Source of the DNA: Bifidobacterium sp. ESL0728
Lineage (GTDB): Bacteria; Actinomycetota; Actinomycetes; Actinomycetales; Bifidobacteriaceae
Direction: 5' to 3'
Assembly: GCF_029392015.1 (NCBI RefSeq)
Contig: NZ_CP113925.1
Location: 1 to 64,000 of the forward strand
DNA: 64,000 nucleotides
This document shows, one piece after another, positions 40,601 through 48,080 of this stretch (position 1 is the first letter of the stretch; each line of letters opens with the position of its first letter). Below the pieces are notes generated by a model. It was not told where the DNA came from. It worked only from the letters and a program-made list of their open reading frames with translations, and ran no database searches. A program made the position numbers and the translations under genes.

Positions 40601-40764
40601 CTGCTAATTTTGCCAATTGCGTCGTTATGACGCTCGGGGCGGCCGGCATTGCTGGAATCGTTGCGATTATTGTGGCTGCTGCAATTTCTGCATTTGCCGC
40701 CTTGGGCTATTTTCTCGTCATCGAGCGTTTCGGCGGGTGATGCGGCCGTAGTTGTTTTGTCCAT
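37672..40764 (-). CDS. feoB: ferrous iron transporter FeoB with long disordered insertions
   Basis: The GTP-driven Fe(II) permease. The G domain has G1 GNPNVGKS (211-218), NAPGTTV and G3 DTPG. G4 lies in TMLDLAEK rather than the classical NKxD order. The membrane domain begins near residue 610 with HPAIGLVVFLITMFLV and has TRTLPDSRQRLLTGLLIPFTSCSARL. At 1030 residues it is much longer than the usual 650-800. About 205 residues precede the G domain, rich in N/D/S and then His/Gly (HAGHGGHGGHHHRR and QPHHHH). About 200 low-complexity residues separate the G and membrane domains. Follows feoA by 39 bp. Confidence 0.93.
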   Translation of the reverse strand: MDKTTTAASPAETLDDEKIAQGGKCRNCSSHNNRNDSSNAGRPERHNDAIGKISRNDNSKSNDSDNTGGPSDLDNADHLGNHNDRNDRTNASNSNNDSSAGNPVNANADTNDPNDPDLMPEPADCCGGGSSVSGPEGGHGASEGNSRDGSHAGHGGHGGHHHRRGLAVLLPQPHHHHGGKSGSMSGMAGMESMSDKAGKPTHASPRIVFVGNPNVGKSTLFNAVLGASATVMNAPGTTVLVESGSLERDGERWDFIDTPGTASLDAYSPDEQVAGEAAMGRRSYARPDIIVFTFNATSPSKSYYLLSQLMDLGFPIIIAVTMLDLAEKQDSPVTLKRLKRTLPGIPMVRVDGRTSYGKAELLDTIAATLTEIRAQEAEQTSEQSNSSSNTSARLHTTNDEKRRPNSLEIGGSQLNSIQGNPDGNIRADLDKDAIDRVHNAEKPNRNKKSQPTDKPGLNPLQNKDKQPTTDVISRQIPKKTDSNANTHRATVEPSSQNPPETAKETISEAAHKASEVVETTLAKAENATPTLDGGGADVSREIHVQLEPKPVTSIPAPPASATQEEVSQWVRETSDERFEWIAKKLKEINKDLPQGAVTTANRETFSDKLDRVLLHPAIGLVVFLITMFLVFEATTTLAGPLQDWFDVTLRGWCTDGIAWIFTAIAGKGSLDGWLYSLIVDGFLNGAITVCTFIPPMGIMFIILSLLEDSGYLARAAFVMDRAMRMVGLDGRAFLPLVVGFGCNLPALASTRTLPDSRQRLLTGLLIPFTSCSARLSVYVVLAYAFFGKYAGVAIFLMYVSSIAIILAVGFALRKTQFKDLKTQPFAMELPPYQMPRLLQLLKSVLQRLWSFITGASSVIVTMLIIVWVLSAIPISAGAAGTNSFGHVDKVENSVFGAVSTSIAPVFKPAGFDDWHASAALVTGFVAKEVVVGSLSQSYAINDSGNQTEQAEGQGSLGQAVHKSFEKSSDGHPNAAAAAFMIFILAYTPCLATVAEMKRQYGMETALQSVATGLIVAYILAIIVFQVGRLL

Positions 40765-40803
40765 AATTTGCCCGCCAGGTCTTGTCGATATTGCTATTCG
40801 GTA

Positions 40804-41043
40804 CTATAAACGTTGCGTCCGAGGGGATACGAAAATATGGCGTGCCGTAGCGCCGTCGATGGCGATGCGCTCGCCGCCGTGCGCCACCACGCACCCGCCG
40901 AACATCGCCTTTTGAATCACGCGAATCGGCTCATGCAAGCGGAATCCGAGCTCGTTCAACCTGAAGCGGCTTCGAGCCTCGAAATCCATCCTGCATATCT
41001 CCACGTCCACGCCAAGTGGGCAGGTTCGTAACGATTCGGCCAT
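40804..41043 (-). CDS. feoA: ferrous iron transport protein A
   Basis: A 79-residue SH3-like protein that supports FeoB. The typical pattern is present: LRTCPLGVDVEICRMDF, RLNELGFRLHEPIRVIQ and GERIAIDGATARHIFV. It is the first gene of the feoA-feoB-feoC-like operon. The ribosome site before the ATG is weak. Start positions further upstream would not add a conserved segment. Confidence 0.88.
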   Translation of the reverse strand: MAESLRTCPLGVDVEICRMDFEARSRFRLNELGFRLHEPIRVIQKAMFGGCVVAHGGERIAIDGATARHIFVSPRTQRL

Positions 41044-41217
41044 ACTTGGGACAATAGTTCATTGCGTGTGTCGAGTAAAGGGTTTTTACTAAAAATTTTG
41101 ATATTTGATAAAGCTTTAGTTGGGAAGAATAACTTTATTAGGCAGATGCAAAAGCATCATGAAATATCAGGGTATCCATATCTGTATTGCCGTATTAAAG
41201 ATGATTAAAATCTAAAG

Positions 41218-41290
41218 TGGAGCTAGCCGGGTTCGAACCGGCGACCCTCTGCTTGCAAAGCAGATGCGCTACCAGCTGCGCCATAGCCCC
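41218..41290 (-). tRNA. tRNA-Ala (TGC)
   Basis: A 73-nt cloverleaf on the minus strand. Acceptor GGGGCTA pairs with TAGCTCC. The D arm is GCGCAGCTGGTAGCGC. The anticodon stem CTGCT/AGCAG has loop TTGCAAA, giving anticodon TGC. The T arm is CGGGTTCGAACCCG-like with TTCGAAC. The 3' CCA is not encoded. Confidence 0.96.
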
Positions 41291-41348
41291 AGAAACACAA
41301 CGATTCTTAAGCGGAAACCTTTGGGATTTGAACTTTAAGAACCTTACG

Positions 41349-41422
41349 TGGGCCCGGGAGGACTTGAACCTCCGACCTCATCCTTATCAGGGATGCGCTC
41401 TAACCAGCTGAGCTACGGGCCC
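41349..41422 (-). tRNA. tRNA-Ile (GAT)
   Basis: A 74-nt cloverleaf on the minus strand. Acceptor GGGCCCG pairs with CGGGCCC. The anticodon stem is CATCC/GGATG with loop CTGATAA, giving anticodon GAT. The T arm is GGAGGTTCAAGTCCTCC. It lies 58 bp from tRNA-Ala and, as the right-hand gene on the minus strand, would be transcribed first, so the two probably form one transcript. No rRNA genes are nearby. Confidence 0.96.
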
Positions 41423-41609
41423 AATCAGCACGTCTTGAGACGTACAAGGGAATAGTTTACCAGTTGAGTGTTCAGAGTCAACCCGACAGTCTTGCGTGTC
41501 GTGAACGTTTGTTGAAGATATGGCGCGATAGAAATTTCGTGTGCCGCAATATGTGCTTTCGTGCTTTCGCCATGCGATTCCGGTCAATCGCACGCGAGAC
41601 AATGCGGAT

Positions 41610-42374
41610 ATGCCTTATCGCCGCCGTTCGAAAGCCAGAACCGTTTCACACACCACCCTGCGCGTCGACGACTTGGACGTCGCCGTGACCCGCAAGACCA
41701 TGAGAAATATGTATCTGCGCGTCAAGCCTCCGGCCGGTAACGTCGAAGTGAGCGCGCCGGTGAGAATGAGCGATGCGAAAATCGCCGCGTTCGTAAGAGA
41801 TCGACGGAACTGGATTGATGTCCAGCGTCGGCGCTTGCAAGAAGCTCAGCGGCACATTCCGACTCGTTTCGATTATTTTGGGGATGTGGGAACTCAAGCC
41901 GGACTCGGCGACGGTGCAATTGCTGATCGCGATTCTGGTATGGGTTCCGTTGACCGTGGTGCTGATGAGAGGGGTGGCGGCACTCGTCCCGTTGCCGGCA
42001 TGGTCGAAGAAAACGAGAGTGCTGGATTCTCGTGGACGGACGAGCGCAAACGCCTGGCGCAGGCCAATATCGACGCGCAATTGCCGGGTCTGCTGAAGCG
42101 CTGGGAGCCGGTTATCGGTCGCAAGCCGACGCATATCACCCTGCGGCTGATGACTTCGCGCTGGGGCTCGTGCACGCCGGCGACCGGTCGGATTCGCCTC
42201 AATCTACAGCTTGGGCTGATGGATCCCCGATTCCTGGAATATGTGCTGGTGCACGAGATGACGCATCTGTGGGCGAGCGGCCATGGTGCGGAATTCCAGC
42301 GGCGCATGGATCGATATCTGCCGAATTGGCGGGTTTTGCGACGCGATCTCAACCGCGAAATGGTGTGGCGGTGA
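41610..42374 (+). CDS. YgjP-like metallopeptidase domain protein (DUF45, M48-related)
   Basis: A 254-residue putative zinc protease. The N-terminal beta region reads VAVTRKTMRNMYLRVKPP. The C-terminal DUF45 core has TSRWGSCTPATGRIRLN and the zinc motif HEMTH, followed by GHGAEFQRRM, which supplies the third ligand region. A linker of about 70 residues in the middle is not part of the family. The start was set at ATG 41610 (MPYRRRSKARTV) because the frame upstream (to 41541) adds only low-quality sequence and the tRNA operon promoter area begins there. Confidence 0.85.
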   Translation: MPYRRRSKARTVSHTTLRVDDLDVAVTRKTMRNMYLRVKPPAGNVEVSAPVRMSDAKIAAFVRDRRNWIDVQRRRLQEAQRHIPTRFDYFGDVGTQAGLGDGAIADRDSGMGSVDRGADERGGGTRPVAGMVEENESAGFSWTDERKRLAQANIDAQLPGLLKRWEPVIGRKPTHITLRLMTSRWGSCTPATGRIRLNLQLGLMDPRFLEYVLVHEMTHLWASGHGAEFQRRMDRYLPNWRVLRRDLNREMVWR

Positions 42375-42382
42375 AAAGTTGG

Positions 42383-42461
42383 CTCACACTAAGTCATGGT
42401 TACCAAAAGATACCGTACGAATTCCAGGCGGTTACTTTTAGTAACCATGGGTTAGTGTGAG
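42383..42461. repeat. long imperfect palindrome after the YgjP-like gene
   Basis: ctcacactaa (42383-42392) pairs with ttagtgtgag (42452-42461), then catggttac (42395-42403) with gtaaccatg (42441-42449), then aaaag with ctttt. The loop is about 25 nt. No T-tract follows, so it may be a terminator-like hairpin or a remnant inverted repeat element. The rest of the region to 42770 has no gene. Confidence 0.7.
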
Positions 42462-42770
42462 TGAGGATTGTCGAAAATGCCATAAATAATATGTCGTCGT
42501 TTGCTTCCGAGTTGGTAACCCTTTGTGCCAGTGAGCCAGTCCTTCCGTGTGGCGAAGGGACTTCTGTCGGTGTGAAATTACGGAATCGGCTCTTTTATAC
42601 AGACGAGATGGGAAGGGCAAGAATATTTCGTAATATTTATGCGTTTTTATGTACATTGTTGAGGGTTGAGCGGCATATTTTGCGGTAGCGTTACTATTGA
42701 AATATGGCCACCTCGGTGACGCGGCGGCATGGCATATGACGTGCTCTCAAGAGCAGCGAGGAGGTTCTCA

Positions 42771-43598
42771 ATGGCGGGGACACTGGCCGGCAATACGTCG
42801 GAAAACGAAGGAAAATCGGAGATTCGGCTCGGCAACACCATTACATCCAGGCGGGCGGTAGTTACAGGCGCATCCAGCGGCATCGGACGTGCGACGGCAC
42901 TGCAGTTGGCTTCGGTCGGCTGGAAGGTCGTGGCGCTTGCGCGGCGCAAGAACAAGCTCATCGAGCTTTCCGACCAGCTTGGCGACGCCTGCGAATATGT
43001 GGTGTGCGACTTGACCAACGAGGCCTCGACGCAGGCCGCGGTCGCAAGGATTCTGCGCGGTGGGCCTGTGAAGGCGCTGGTCAACTGTGCAGGCGGCGCA
43101 ATCGGAAAAGACCGGATTGAGGATTGCAATGTCGAGAACTGGCGCAAGATGTATGACACCAATGTGCTGGGTACGTTGCGTATCACCCAGAAGCTGCTGC
43201 CAGCCTTGAAGAGGGCTACTGGCGGCGGGACGGTCGTTGTGGTCTCCTCGACGGCCGGCATCGAACCTTACGAAAGCGGCGCCGGATACTGTGGTGTGAA
43301 GTCCGCCGAGCGCGTGTTCGCACAGACGCTTCGTTACGAAGAAGTCGGCGAACCGCTACGCGTGATTGACGTTTCTCCCGGCATGGTGCATACCGAAGAG
43401 TTCTCCCTCAACCGTTTCCATGGCGACAAGGCCAAGGCCGACGCCGTGTATAAAGGCGTGCCGAACCCTCTGAATGCCGACGACATCGCCGAGTGCATCG
43501 AGTGGGCGCTTGATCTTCCCGACGGCATCGACATCGATTCACTCGTGGTTCGCCCGCGCGCGGAGGCCTCGGCCCAGCGGGTCTACCGCGAAGACTGA
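42771..43598 (+). CDS. SDR family NAD(P)-dependent oxidoreductase
   Basis: A 275-residue short-chain dehydrogenase resembling the YdfG / 3-hydroxy acid dehydrogenase type. The cofactor motif is VVTGASSGIGRATALQLA. NCAGG takes the NNAG position and VVVVSSTAG carries the catalytic Ser. Tyr-x3-Lys is YCGVK. The loop VSPGMVHTEEF after the active site is typical. The start ATG at 42771 has GAGGAGG before it; earlier in-frame ATG lacks it. Substrate unknown. Confidence 0.88.
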   Translation: MAGTLAGNTSENEGKSEIRLGNTITSRRAVVTGASSGIGRATALQLASVGWKVVALARRKNKLIELSDQLGDACEYVVCDLTNEASTQAAVARILRGGPVKALVNCAGGAIGKDRIEDCNVENWRKMYDTNVLGTLRITQKLLPALKRATGGGTVVVVSSTAGIEPYESGAGYCGVKSAERVFAQTLRYEEVGEPLRVIDVSPGMVHTEEFSLNRFHGDKAKADAVYKGVPNPLNADDIAECIEWALDLPDGIDIDSLVVRPRAEASAQRVYRED

Positions 43599-43628
43599 GT
43601 AGCGGCGAGGTGCAATCTTCAAGATTGA

Positions 43629-43877
43629 TTGCGTTTGCGACGATGCAGGTGTGCTAAGCGTCGCAAACGCAACTTATTGTTGCAATTGCGACGGTAAATG
43701 GAGTTATTGCGTCGGTAAATGTAAGAGACGATTGCGTTTACGATGCTAGGTGAGTGCAGGCCGTCGTATCTGCAAGATTTGGTTGCTTCTGCGACGCTAG
43801 TCGGCTGTTGCGCGTCGCATCTGCAACGCAAAGTTGCGTTTGCGACGCTAAATGATTGTGGAGCGTCGCGTCTGCAA
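43629..43877. repeat. tandem hairpin array C, 51-bp period
   Basis: Five units start with TTGC at 43629, 43680, 43732, 43783 and 43834, with spacings 51, 52, 51 and 51. A typical unit is TTGCGTTTGCGACGCTA, a loop, then GCGTCGCATCTGCAA, with total length about 44 plus a 7-bp linker. Unit 1 is a perfect 14-bp inverted repeat (TTGCGTTTGCGACG at 43629-43642, CGTCGCAAACGCAA at 43659-43672). In units 1, 3, 4 and 5 the GCGACG-like and CGTCGC-like cores are 22 bp apart and 29 bp from the next unit. It lies between the convergent SDR and dps genes. Confidence 0.85.
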
Positions 43878-43906
43878 GCGGAGGAAAGTCCATAAGCATA
43901 AAAAGA

Positions 43907-43942
43907 TGCGCCGCCACCCATATTGAAATGGATGGCGACGCA
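43907..43942 (-). terminator. dps terminator
   Basis: tgcgccgccaccca (43907-43920) pairs with tggatggcgacgca (43929-43942) with two mismatches. On the minus strand the stem is followed by tcttttta. Confidence 0.85.
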
Positions 43943-44033
43943 CTTGTGGTTATTTGGTTATCAGTGTTCACAAGGTTTCGCGCTAATGTGATTACTTGTT
44001 ACCACTCGGCACAAAACCAGACAGCCCTGAAGC

Positions 44034-44528
44034 TCAGGCGTGGGCCTGCTCTTCGATCAGGTGGCTGTTCATGAACCAGTTGAAGTGCTCAAGTTCCTGC
44101 ACGTGGTCCTGCATGATGTTGGAGCTGATGACGTCGATCGGATCGAGCTCCTCGTAGGCCTTGCGCTCGGCGACGATGAAGTCGCTGTAGTAGTCGACCA
44201 GAGCCTTCAGGTAATCCTGGGTGTTCTGGCGGCCCATGAGCTTGAACTCGCTCCAGGTGCGGTTGCTGATGATGGACTCCGGGGTGCCTTCGGCGCTGCC
44301 GCCGAGGGTGGCGATGCGCTCTGCGGTCTCGTCGGCCATGTTGCGCACGGCGTCGACCTCGGGATCAATCATTTCGTGCACGCCAATGAAGCTCGGGCCT
44401 GCGACGTTCCAGTGCGCATGCTTCAGAATCAGCGAAGCCTCTTCCTCCTGCGCCAAACGGTTCTGCAGAATCGAAACGATCTTATCGGATGCTGCCTGAT
44501 CAATACCAGGGCTCAAAAATTCGTTTGC
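44034..44528 (-). CDS. dps: Dps family DNA-protection / ferritin-like protein
   Basis: A 164-residue Dps-type mini-ferritin that stores iron and protects DNA in stress. The ferroxidase-region motif is LKHAHWNVAGPSFIGVHEMID followed by PEVDAVRNMADETAERIATLGG, as in Dps. The ATG at 44528 is set by AAGGAAGG upstream; a longer frame to 44570 lacks a ribosome site. The C-terminus ends FMNSHLIEEQAHA. Together with ahpC it suggests peroxide defence in this aerotolerant strain. Confidence 0.93.
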   Translation of the reverse strand, partial: ANEFLSPGIDQAASDKIVSILQNRLAQEEEASLILKHAHWNVAGPSFIGVHEMIDPEVDAVRNMADETAERIATLGGSAEGTPESIISNRTWSEFKLMGRQNTQDYLKALVDYYSDFIVAERKAYEELDPIDVISSNIMQDHVQELEHFNWFMNSHLIEEQAHA

Positions 44529-44960
44529 CATAGTAATTTCCTTCCTTTTTGAAATATTGCTAGTTACCATTCTAGTGATTTGCGGGGCGCCGCCCGCTGG
44601 TTCGTCTTTAGCCCAATCCTGCCAAAACCCTTGAAATCTCGGGGTTTTTGGTGTAATGCAGTAAGGTTATTGCCGGTTATCGAGGCCAAAGTTTGCGTGT
44701 ATTGAAGGGTTCGCCACGTCATTTGCAATTTTGCCTGACAAAACACTTTCTAACGTCCAGATTTGTGTTGCGTTCTGCGGTTTTTGCTTGCGTTGGGTGG
44801 CGTTGTGTGATTGCGCTGCGGAACTTCGCGCCCCAATTATGTCGAGCGTGTTATGAGCTTTTGCTGCTTCATTTTGGCATTAGTATTACAAATGAACATT
44901 ATGTGAAAGCGACAAAATCGTGTTTGCGACTCAAAATGACAGAATTCTAGACATTGCCAG
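44529..44960. other. intergenic region, no gene seen
   Basis: About 430 bp between dps and the PadR-fusion gene. Open frames here are short, start poorly and show no conserved motif. A promoter for dps is expected at the left end, but no site was recognised. Confidence 0.4.
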
Positions 44961-46487
44961 TCAATCAAGCGAAATGCTGCTGGAATGCAAATTGATGTCC
45001 ACCATCGGCGTCCCTGGTCGGCTGGCAGAGTGCCTGTTGGCGATGATAGGTTGGCCGTCGACCGTGAGGGTGCTGCTGTGAATTTCCGCCAGATATCCGA
45101 AGTCTTTTGGGAGACCAGCGATGCGGGCACTGCTGTTATGGCAATCGATATCCAAGTTGTTGTGCACGGTTCCGTCCCATTTCATACTTCCGCCGTGGGT
45201 TATCAATGAAGCGGCATTGACCGAAATGTCATTGATTTTGGCGGAACTGCTGTGTAGGTCGAGGTCAAAGTCGCTGCTTTCCAGTCCCGTGATGACGAGA
45301 CTTGAGCTATTGAGTGCGGCGGTCGTTTGCGCCAATGGTTGTGCGGCCGGGATAATTACTTCGACGTATGCGTTCCATTGGGCGGGATTGAAAACGTCCA
45401 TCAGAGACATGTGTTCCCAAGGTGTGCCGGTATTGGCGATATGCAACGTGCCGGCTGTGTTTGAGATCTGGAAGTCCGAGGCTTTGCAATGGTGGAATTT
45501 GATTTCGAATGCACCGGAATCGCTTGGCTGGGTGGTGATGCGGGCGGCCATCGAATGTAGATGGAAATCGAGTTTTGTAATCGGCAGTGAGCCGGTGAAT
45601 CGCTGATTTTTAACGATGACGGTTGGGCTGTTTTGTGTGCTTTTCTCGTTTGTGCTGGTATCGGGCCGATCTCGGTTGGGTGTTTGGTTAGTCGAGGTCT
45701 CTGAAGCTGTTGAAGCGTTTGATCTGGTGTTGGCTTCAGATTTGTCATTGCTGGACTCGTGGTTGAAAGCCGTTGCGTTGTTAAGTTCGTTGGCTGGCTC
45801 GTTTTGCTCACTCATGTTGGTCCCTTCCGTTACTGAATCATTCCGGGTTTGTTGTGCAGCGACAATGACGAAATCTGTTGATCTGTTTTGGGAATTTGTG
45901 TTTTCTGTATTGTCGCCGTTCTCGTCATCAGGCTCGCTGGTATCAGCGGTGTCGGCAGATTCCGAATCAGGGTAGAAATTCTCTTGGAAGTGGTGCGCCC
46001 AGCGAGCGATGAGAGCATAGGTGTCAGCGCAAAGCAGCACGGTCTCGCTTGCCTCGCTGAACGGCAGATTGGCGACGGAACTGCGCATCCACTCGGCTAC
46101 GCTGCGATGATTGGTTTCGAGTGTCGTGAGCAAACGGCGGCCGGTTGCTTCGTCGGTCTGATAAAGATTCGCAACCATTGCCACAAAGTCGAAGGCGATA
46201 TGCGGTGGCGCCGAGGCGATCTCATCCATGAGCTCGTCGAAATGCTGCGAGCCTTTCGGTGTTATGGAGTAGACGCGCTTTTGCGAGGAAGCTTCAGAAT
46301 CATCGGTATCGATTGAGGTATAGCCGTCGTCGCAAAGCTTGATGGCGATTCGATAGACGGATTGCTCGCTGACCTGGACCCAGTTGCTGATACCGCGCGA
46401 GGCGAGGAATTTGTTGATGTCATAAGCGCTCATCGGATGGTCTTTCAACGCTCCGAGCGTCATGAGTTCAATGGAAGGCAGTGCCAT
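44961..46487 (-). CDS. PadR family regulator fused to a DUF4097-like beta domain
   Basis: A 508-residue fusion. Residues 1-80 are a PadR winged helix (LMTLGALKDHPMSAYDINKF...VYSITPKGSQHFDEL). About 80-175 is the helical PadR C-terminal part. Residues 180-290 are disordered, S/N/T/E-rich. About 295-508 is a repeating beta structure with motifs FHLHSMAARI, LDLHSSSAKI, IDCHNSSARI and INLHSSSISLD, the pattern of DUF4097 beta-strand proteins. No signal peptide or membrane segment was found, so the beta domain is probably cytosolic. In other bacteria PadR and DUF4097 genes are usually neighbours, not one gene. Confidence 0.8.
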   Translation of the reverse strand: MALPSIELMTLGALKDHPMSAYDINKFLASRGISNWVQVSEQSVYRIAIKLCDDGYTSIDTDDSEASSQKRVYSITPKGSQHFDELMDEIASAPPHIAFDFVAMVANLYQTDEATGRRLLTTLETNHRSVAEWMRSSVANLPFSEASETVLLCADTYALIARWAHHFQENFYPDSESADTADTSEPDDENGDNTENTNSQNRSTDFVIVAAQQTRNDSVTEGTNMSEQNEPANELNNATAFNHESSNDKSEANTRSNASTASETSTNQTPNRDRPDTSTNEKSTQNSPTVIVKNQRFTGSLPITKLDFHLHSMAARITTQPSDSGAFEIKFHHCKASDFQISNTAGTLHIANTGTPWEHMSLMDVFNPAQWNAYVEVIIPAAQPLAQTTAALNSSSLVITGLESSDFDLDLHSSSAKINDISVNAASLITHGGSMKWDGTVHNNLDIDCHNSSARIAGLPKDFGYLAEIHSSTLTVDGQPIIANRHSASRPGTPMVDINLHSSSISLD

Positions 46488-46521
46488 GATGCACCTCTAC
46501 TCTAATTACTCTAACTATTAG

Positions 46522-46538
46522 TACTCTTACTGAGAGTA
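46522..46538. promoter_or_regulatory. palindromic site upstream of the PadR-fusion gene
   Basis: TACTCT-tactg-AGAGTA (46522-46538) is a perfect 6-bp inverted repeat about 35 bp upstream of the start. Two further TACTCTAA/ACTCTAAC half-sites lie at 46498-46516. It is a reasonable PadR-type auto-operator; inference. Confidence 0.5.
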
Positions 46539-46580
46539 AATGATATCGCCCTACTGTTTTGCTGTCAAAATTGCGGTGCC

Positions 46581-46669
46581 GATTTGCAAAGTTGGTAGTT
46601 TGGCATTTGCTTTTTTGAACATTTCTGATTTGCAAAGTTGGTAGTTTGGCATTTGCTTTTTTGAACATT
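46581..46669. repeat. 43-bp perfect direct repeat before the ATPase gene
   Basis: A 43-bp sequence beginning gatttgcaaagttggtag occurs at 46581-46623 and, identical, at 46627-46669, with a period of 46 bp. It contains GCAAA...TTTGC inverted ends. It lies 50 bp upstream of the ATPase start. Confidence 0.9.
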
Positions 46670-46718
46670 GAGCGTAATATTCATTGTAAAATAAGGGAAA
46701 ATCAGCAAAGAGGATTTT

Positions 46719-48023
46719 ATGGAATTCGACGCATCGCTTTATCTCGATAGGGTCGTCGACAAGCGTTTGCAGCAGTACCTTCAAGCATTTGGTGCAGTTT
46801 CTGTTGAAGGTCCCAAATGGTGCGGCAAAACCACGACGTGTCTGAGCCGGGCCAATACTAGTGTAGAAATTTCTGATCCAGCGAATAACTATGCTATACG
46901 CGCTTTGGCGAAGCTCGATCCGGCGCAGTTGTTTGTGGGTAATCCTCCTATTTTGCTTGACGAATGGCAAGTGGCACCAGGGATTTGGGATGCAGTGCGG
47001 CATGATGTGGATGAATCTAGGACTCATGGCAAGTTTTTGCTTTGCGGTTCAGCAGGGCCTCAAAAGAAGGTGTTGCATAGTGGCGCAGGTCGTATAGCCC
47101 GTCTGAAAATGCGTACGATGACACTTTTCGAATCTGGGCTTTCCTCTGGAGACGTATCTCTTCAAGGGTTGATGAATGGTGATAAGGCTGCTGGAATCGC
47201 AACAAATGGAACGAATCTAGACGACATCACCGATTTGATTTGTCGAGGCGGCTGGCCGGCAACGATTCATGATCCGTTTGAGCAGGCGGTTCTTACGCCG
47301 AGGCAGTATATCGATACCGTCTGTAATTTTTCAAATGAAGATGATGAAGAAGGCGAGGAGCGTATTAATCCCGACCGGATGCGTGCGTTGCTGGCAGCAA
47401 TTGCGCGAAGCGTTGCATCGCCTGTGCGTAAGGTTACTTTGATTCAGGATACTGATGAAACATATCGTCCTTCCAAAAAAGACAGCGTGGAAACATCCTA
47501 TAAGACTCTAGACCGTTATTATGCTGTTCTTCGACGCTTGTATCTTGTTGAGGAGCAGCACGCTTGGTCGCCTGCTTTGCGTTCTTCGGTGCGTTTGCGT
47601 CGATCGCCGAAGATTCATTTAACTGACCCTTCTTTGGCGGCGGCCGCTTTGGGCGCAACGCCTACTTCGCTAAAAAGTGATTTCAAGACGTTGGGTCTGT
47701 TGTTTGAGTCACTGGTGAACCGTGACTTGGATGTGTATGCGTCAAGTTTCGGCGCTCGCGTTATGCACTATATCGATAATTCTGATCTAGAGTGTGATGA
47801 GATTGTGGAACTGCCAGACGGCGGTTGGGGCGCATTTGAGGTGAAGTTGAGCGCAGACAAGATTGACGCAGCTGCCGCTTCGCTGAATGCTGTCGAAGCG
47901 AAAATGGTCGCCGGTGGTCAGGAACCACCGCGCTGTAAATGCGTCATCGTAGGCACATTCAATCGCGCTTATAACCGTCCCGATGGTGTTCGTGTGGTGC
48001 CGCTGGCGACGTTGCGACCATAA
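46719..48023 (+). CDS. AAA ATPase with C-terminal DUF4143 (nuclease-fold) domain
   Basis: A 434-residue protein of the AAA_14/DUF4143 family. The start has AGAGGA before it. Walker A is GPKWCGKTT (near 31), and the Walker B-like segment is ILLDEWQ. KFLLCGSAGPQKK is the sensor region. The C-terminal domain has ESLVNRDLDVYA and the PD-(D/E)xK-like pair GGWGAFEVKLS. Members are widespread but their role is not settled; some sit in mobile or defence regions. The next gene, fic, is convergent, with stops 57 bp apart. Confidence 0.88.
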   Translation: MEFDASLYLDRVVDKRLQQYLQAFGAVSVEGPKWCGKTTTCLSRANTSVEISDPANNYAIRALAKLDPAQLFVGNPPILLDEWQVAPGIWDAVRHDVDESRTHGKFLLCGSAGPQKKVLHSGAGRIARLKMRTMTLFESGLSSGDVSLQGLMNGDKAAGIATNGTNLDDITDLICRGGWPATIHDPFEQAVLTPRQYIDTVCNFSNEDDEEGEERINPDRMRALLAAIARSVASPVRKVTLIQDTDETYRPSKKDSVETSYKTLDRYYAVLRRLYLVEEQHAWSPALRSSVRLRRSPKIHLTDPSLAAAALGATPTSLKSDFKTLGLLFESLVNRDLDVYASSFGARVMHYIDNSDLECDEIVELPDGGWGAFEVKLSADKIDAAAASLNAVEAKMVAGGQEPPRCKCVIVGTFNRAYNRPDGVRVVPLATLRP

Positions 48024-48080
48024 ATAAGCAGGTTATCTTAGATGCAGATAGCTGTCAGATATGGCAATAATGAGCAGACA

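Noticed and set aside
43629..43877. CRISPR array
   Set aside because: Units are degenerate along their whole length, the between-unit linkers are only 7 bp, and no cas genes are near. Repeat plus unique spacer structure is absent.
43619..43971. Minus-strand frames across the tandem array with 17-residue periodic sequence
   Set aside because: One spacing is 52 bp, which breaks the frame, and there is no ribosome site; the periodic peptide only reflects the DNA repeat.
44693..44950. An 85-residue plus-strand frame between dps and the PadR fusion
   Set aside because: Cys/Arg/Leu-rich without ribosome site or similarity; probably random.
46468..46668. A 66-residue minus-strand frame (KANAKLPTLQI repeat)
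   Set aside because: It only reflects the 43-bp duplicated DNA and overlaps the start of the PadR-fusion gene.
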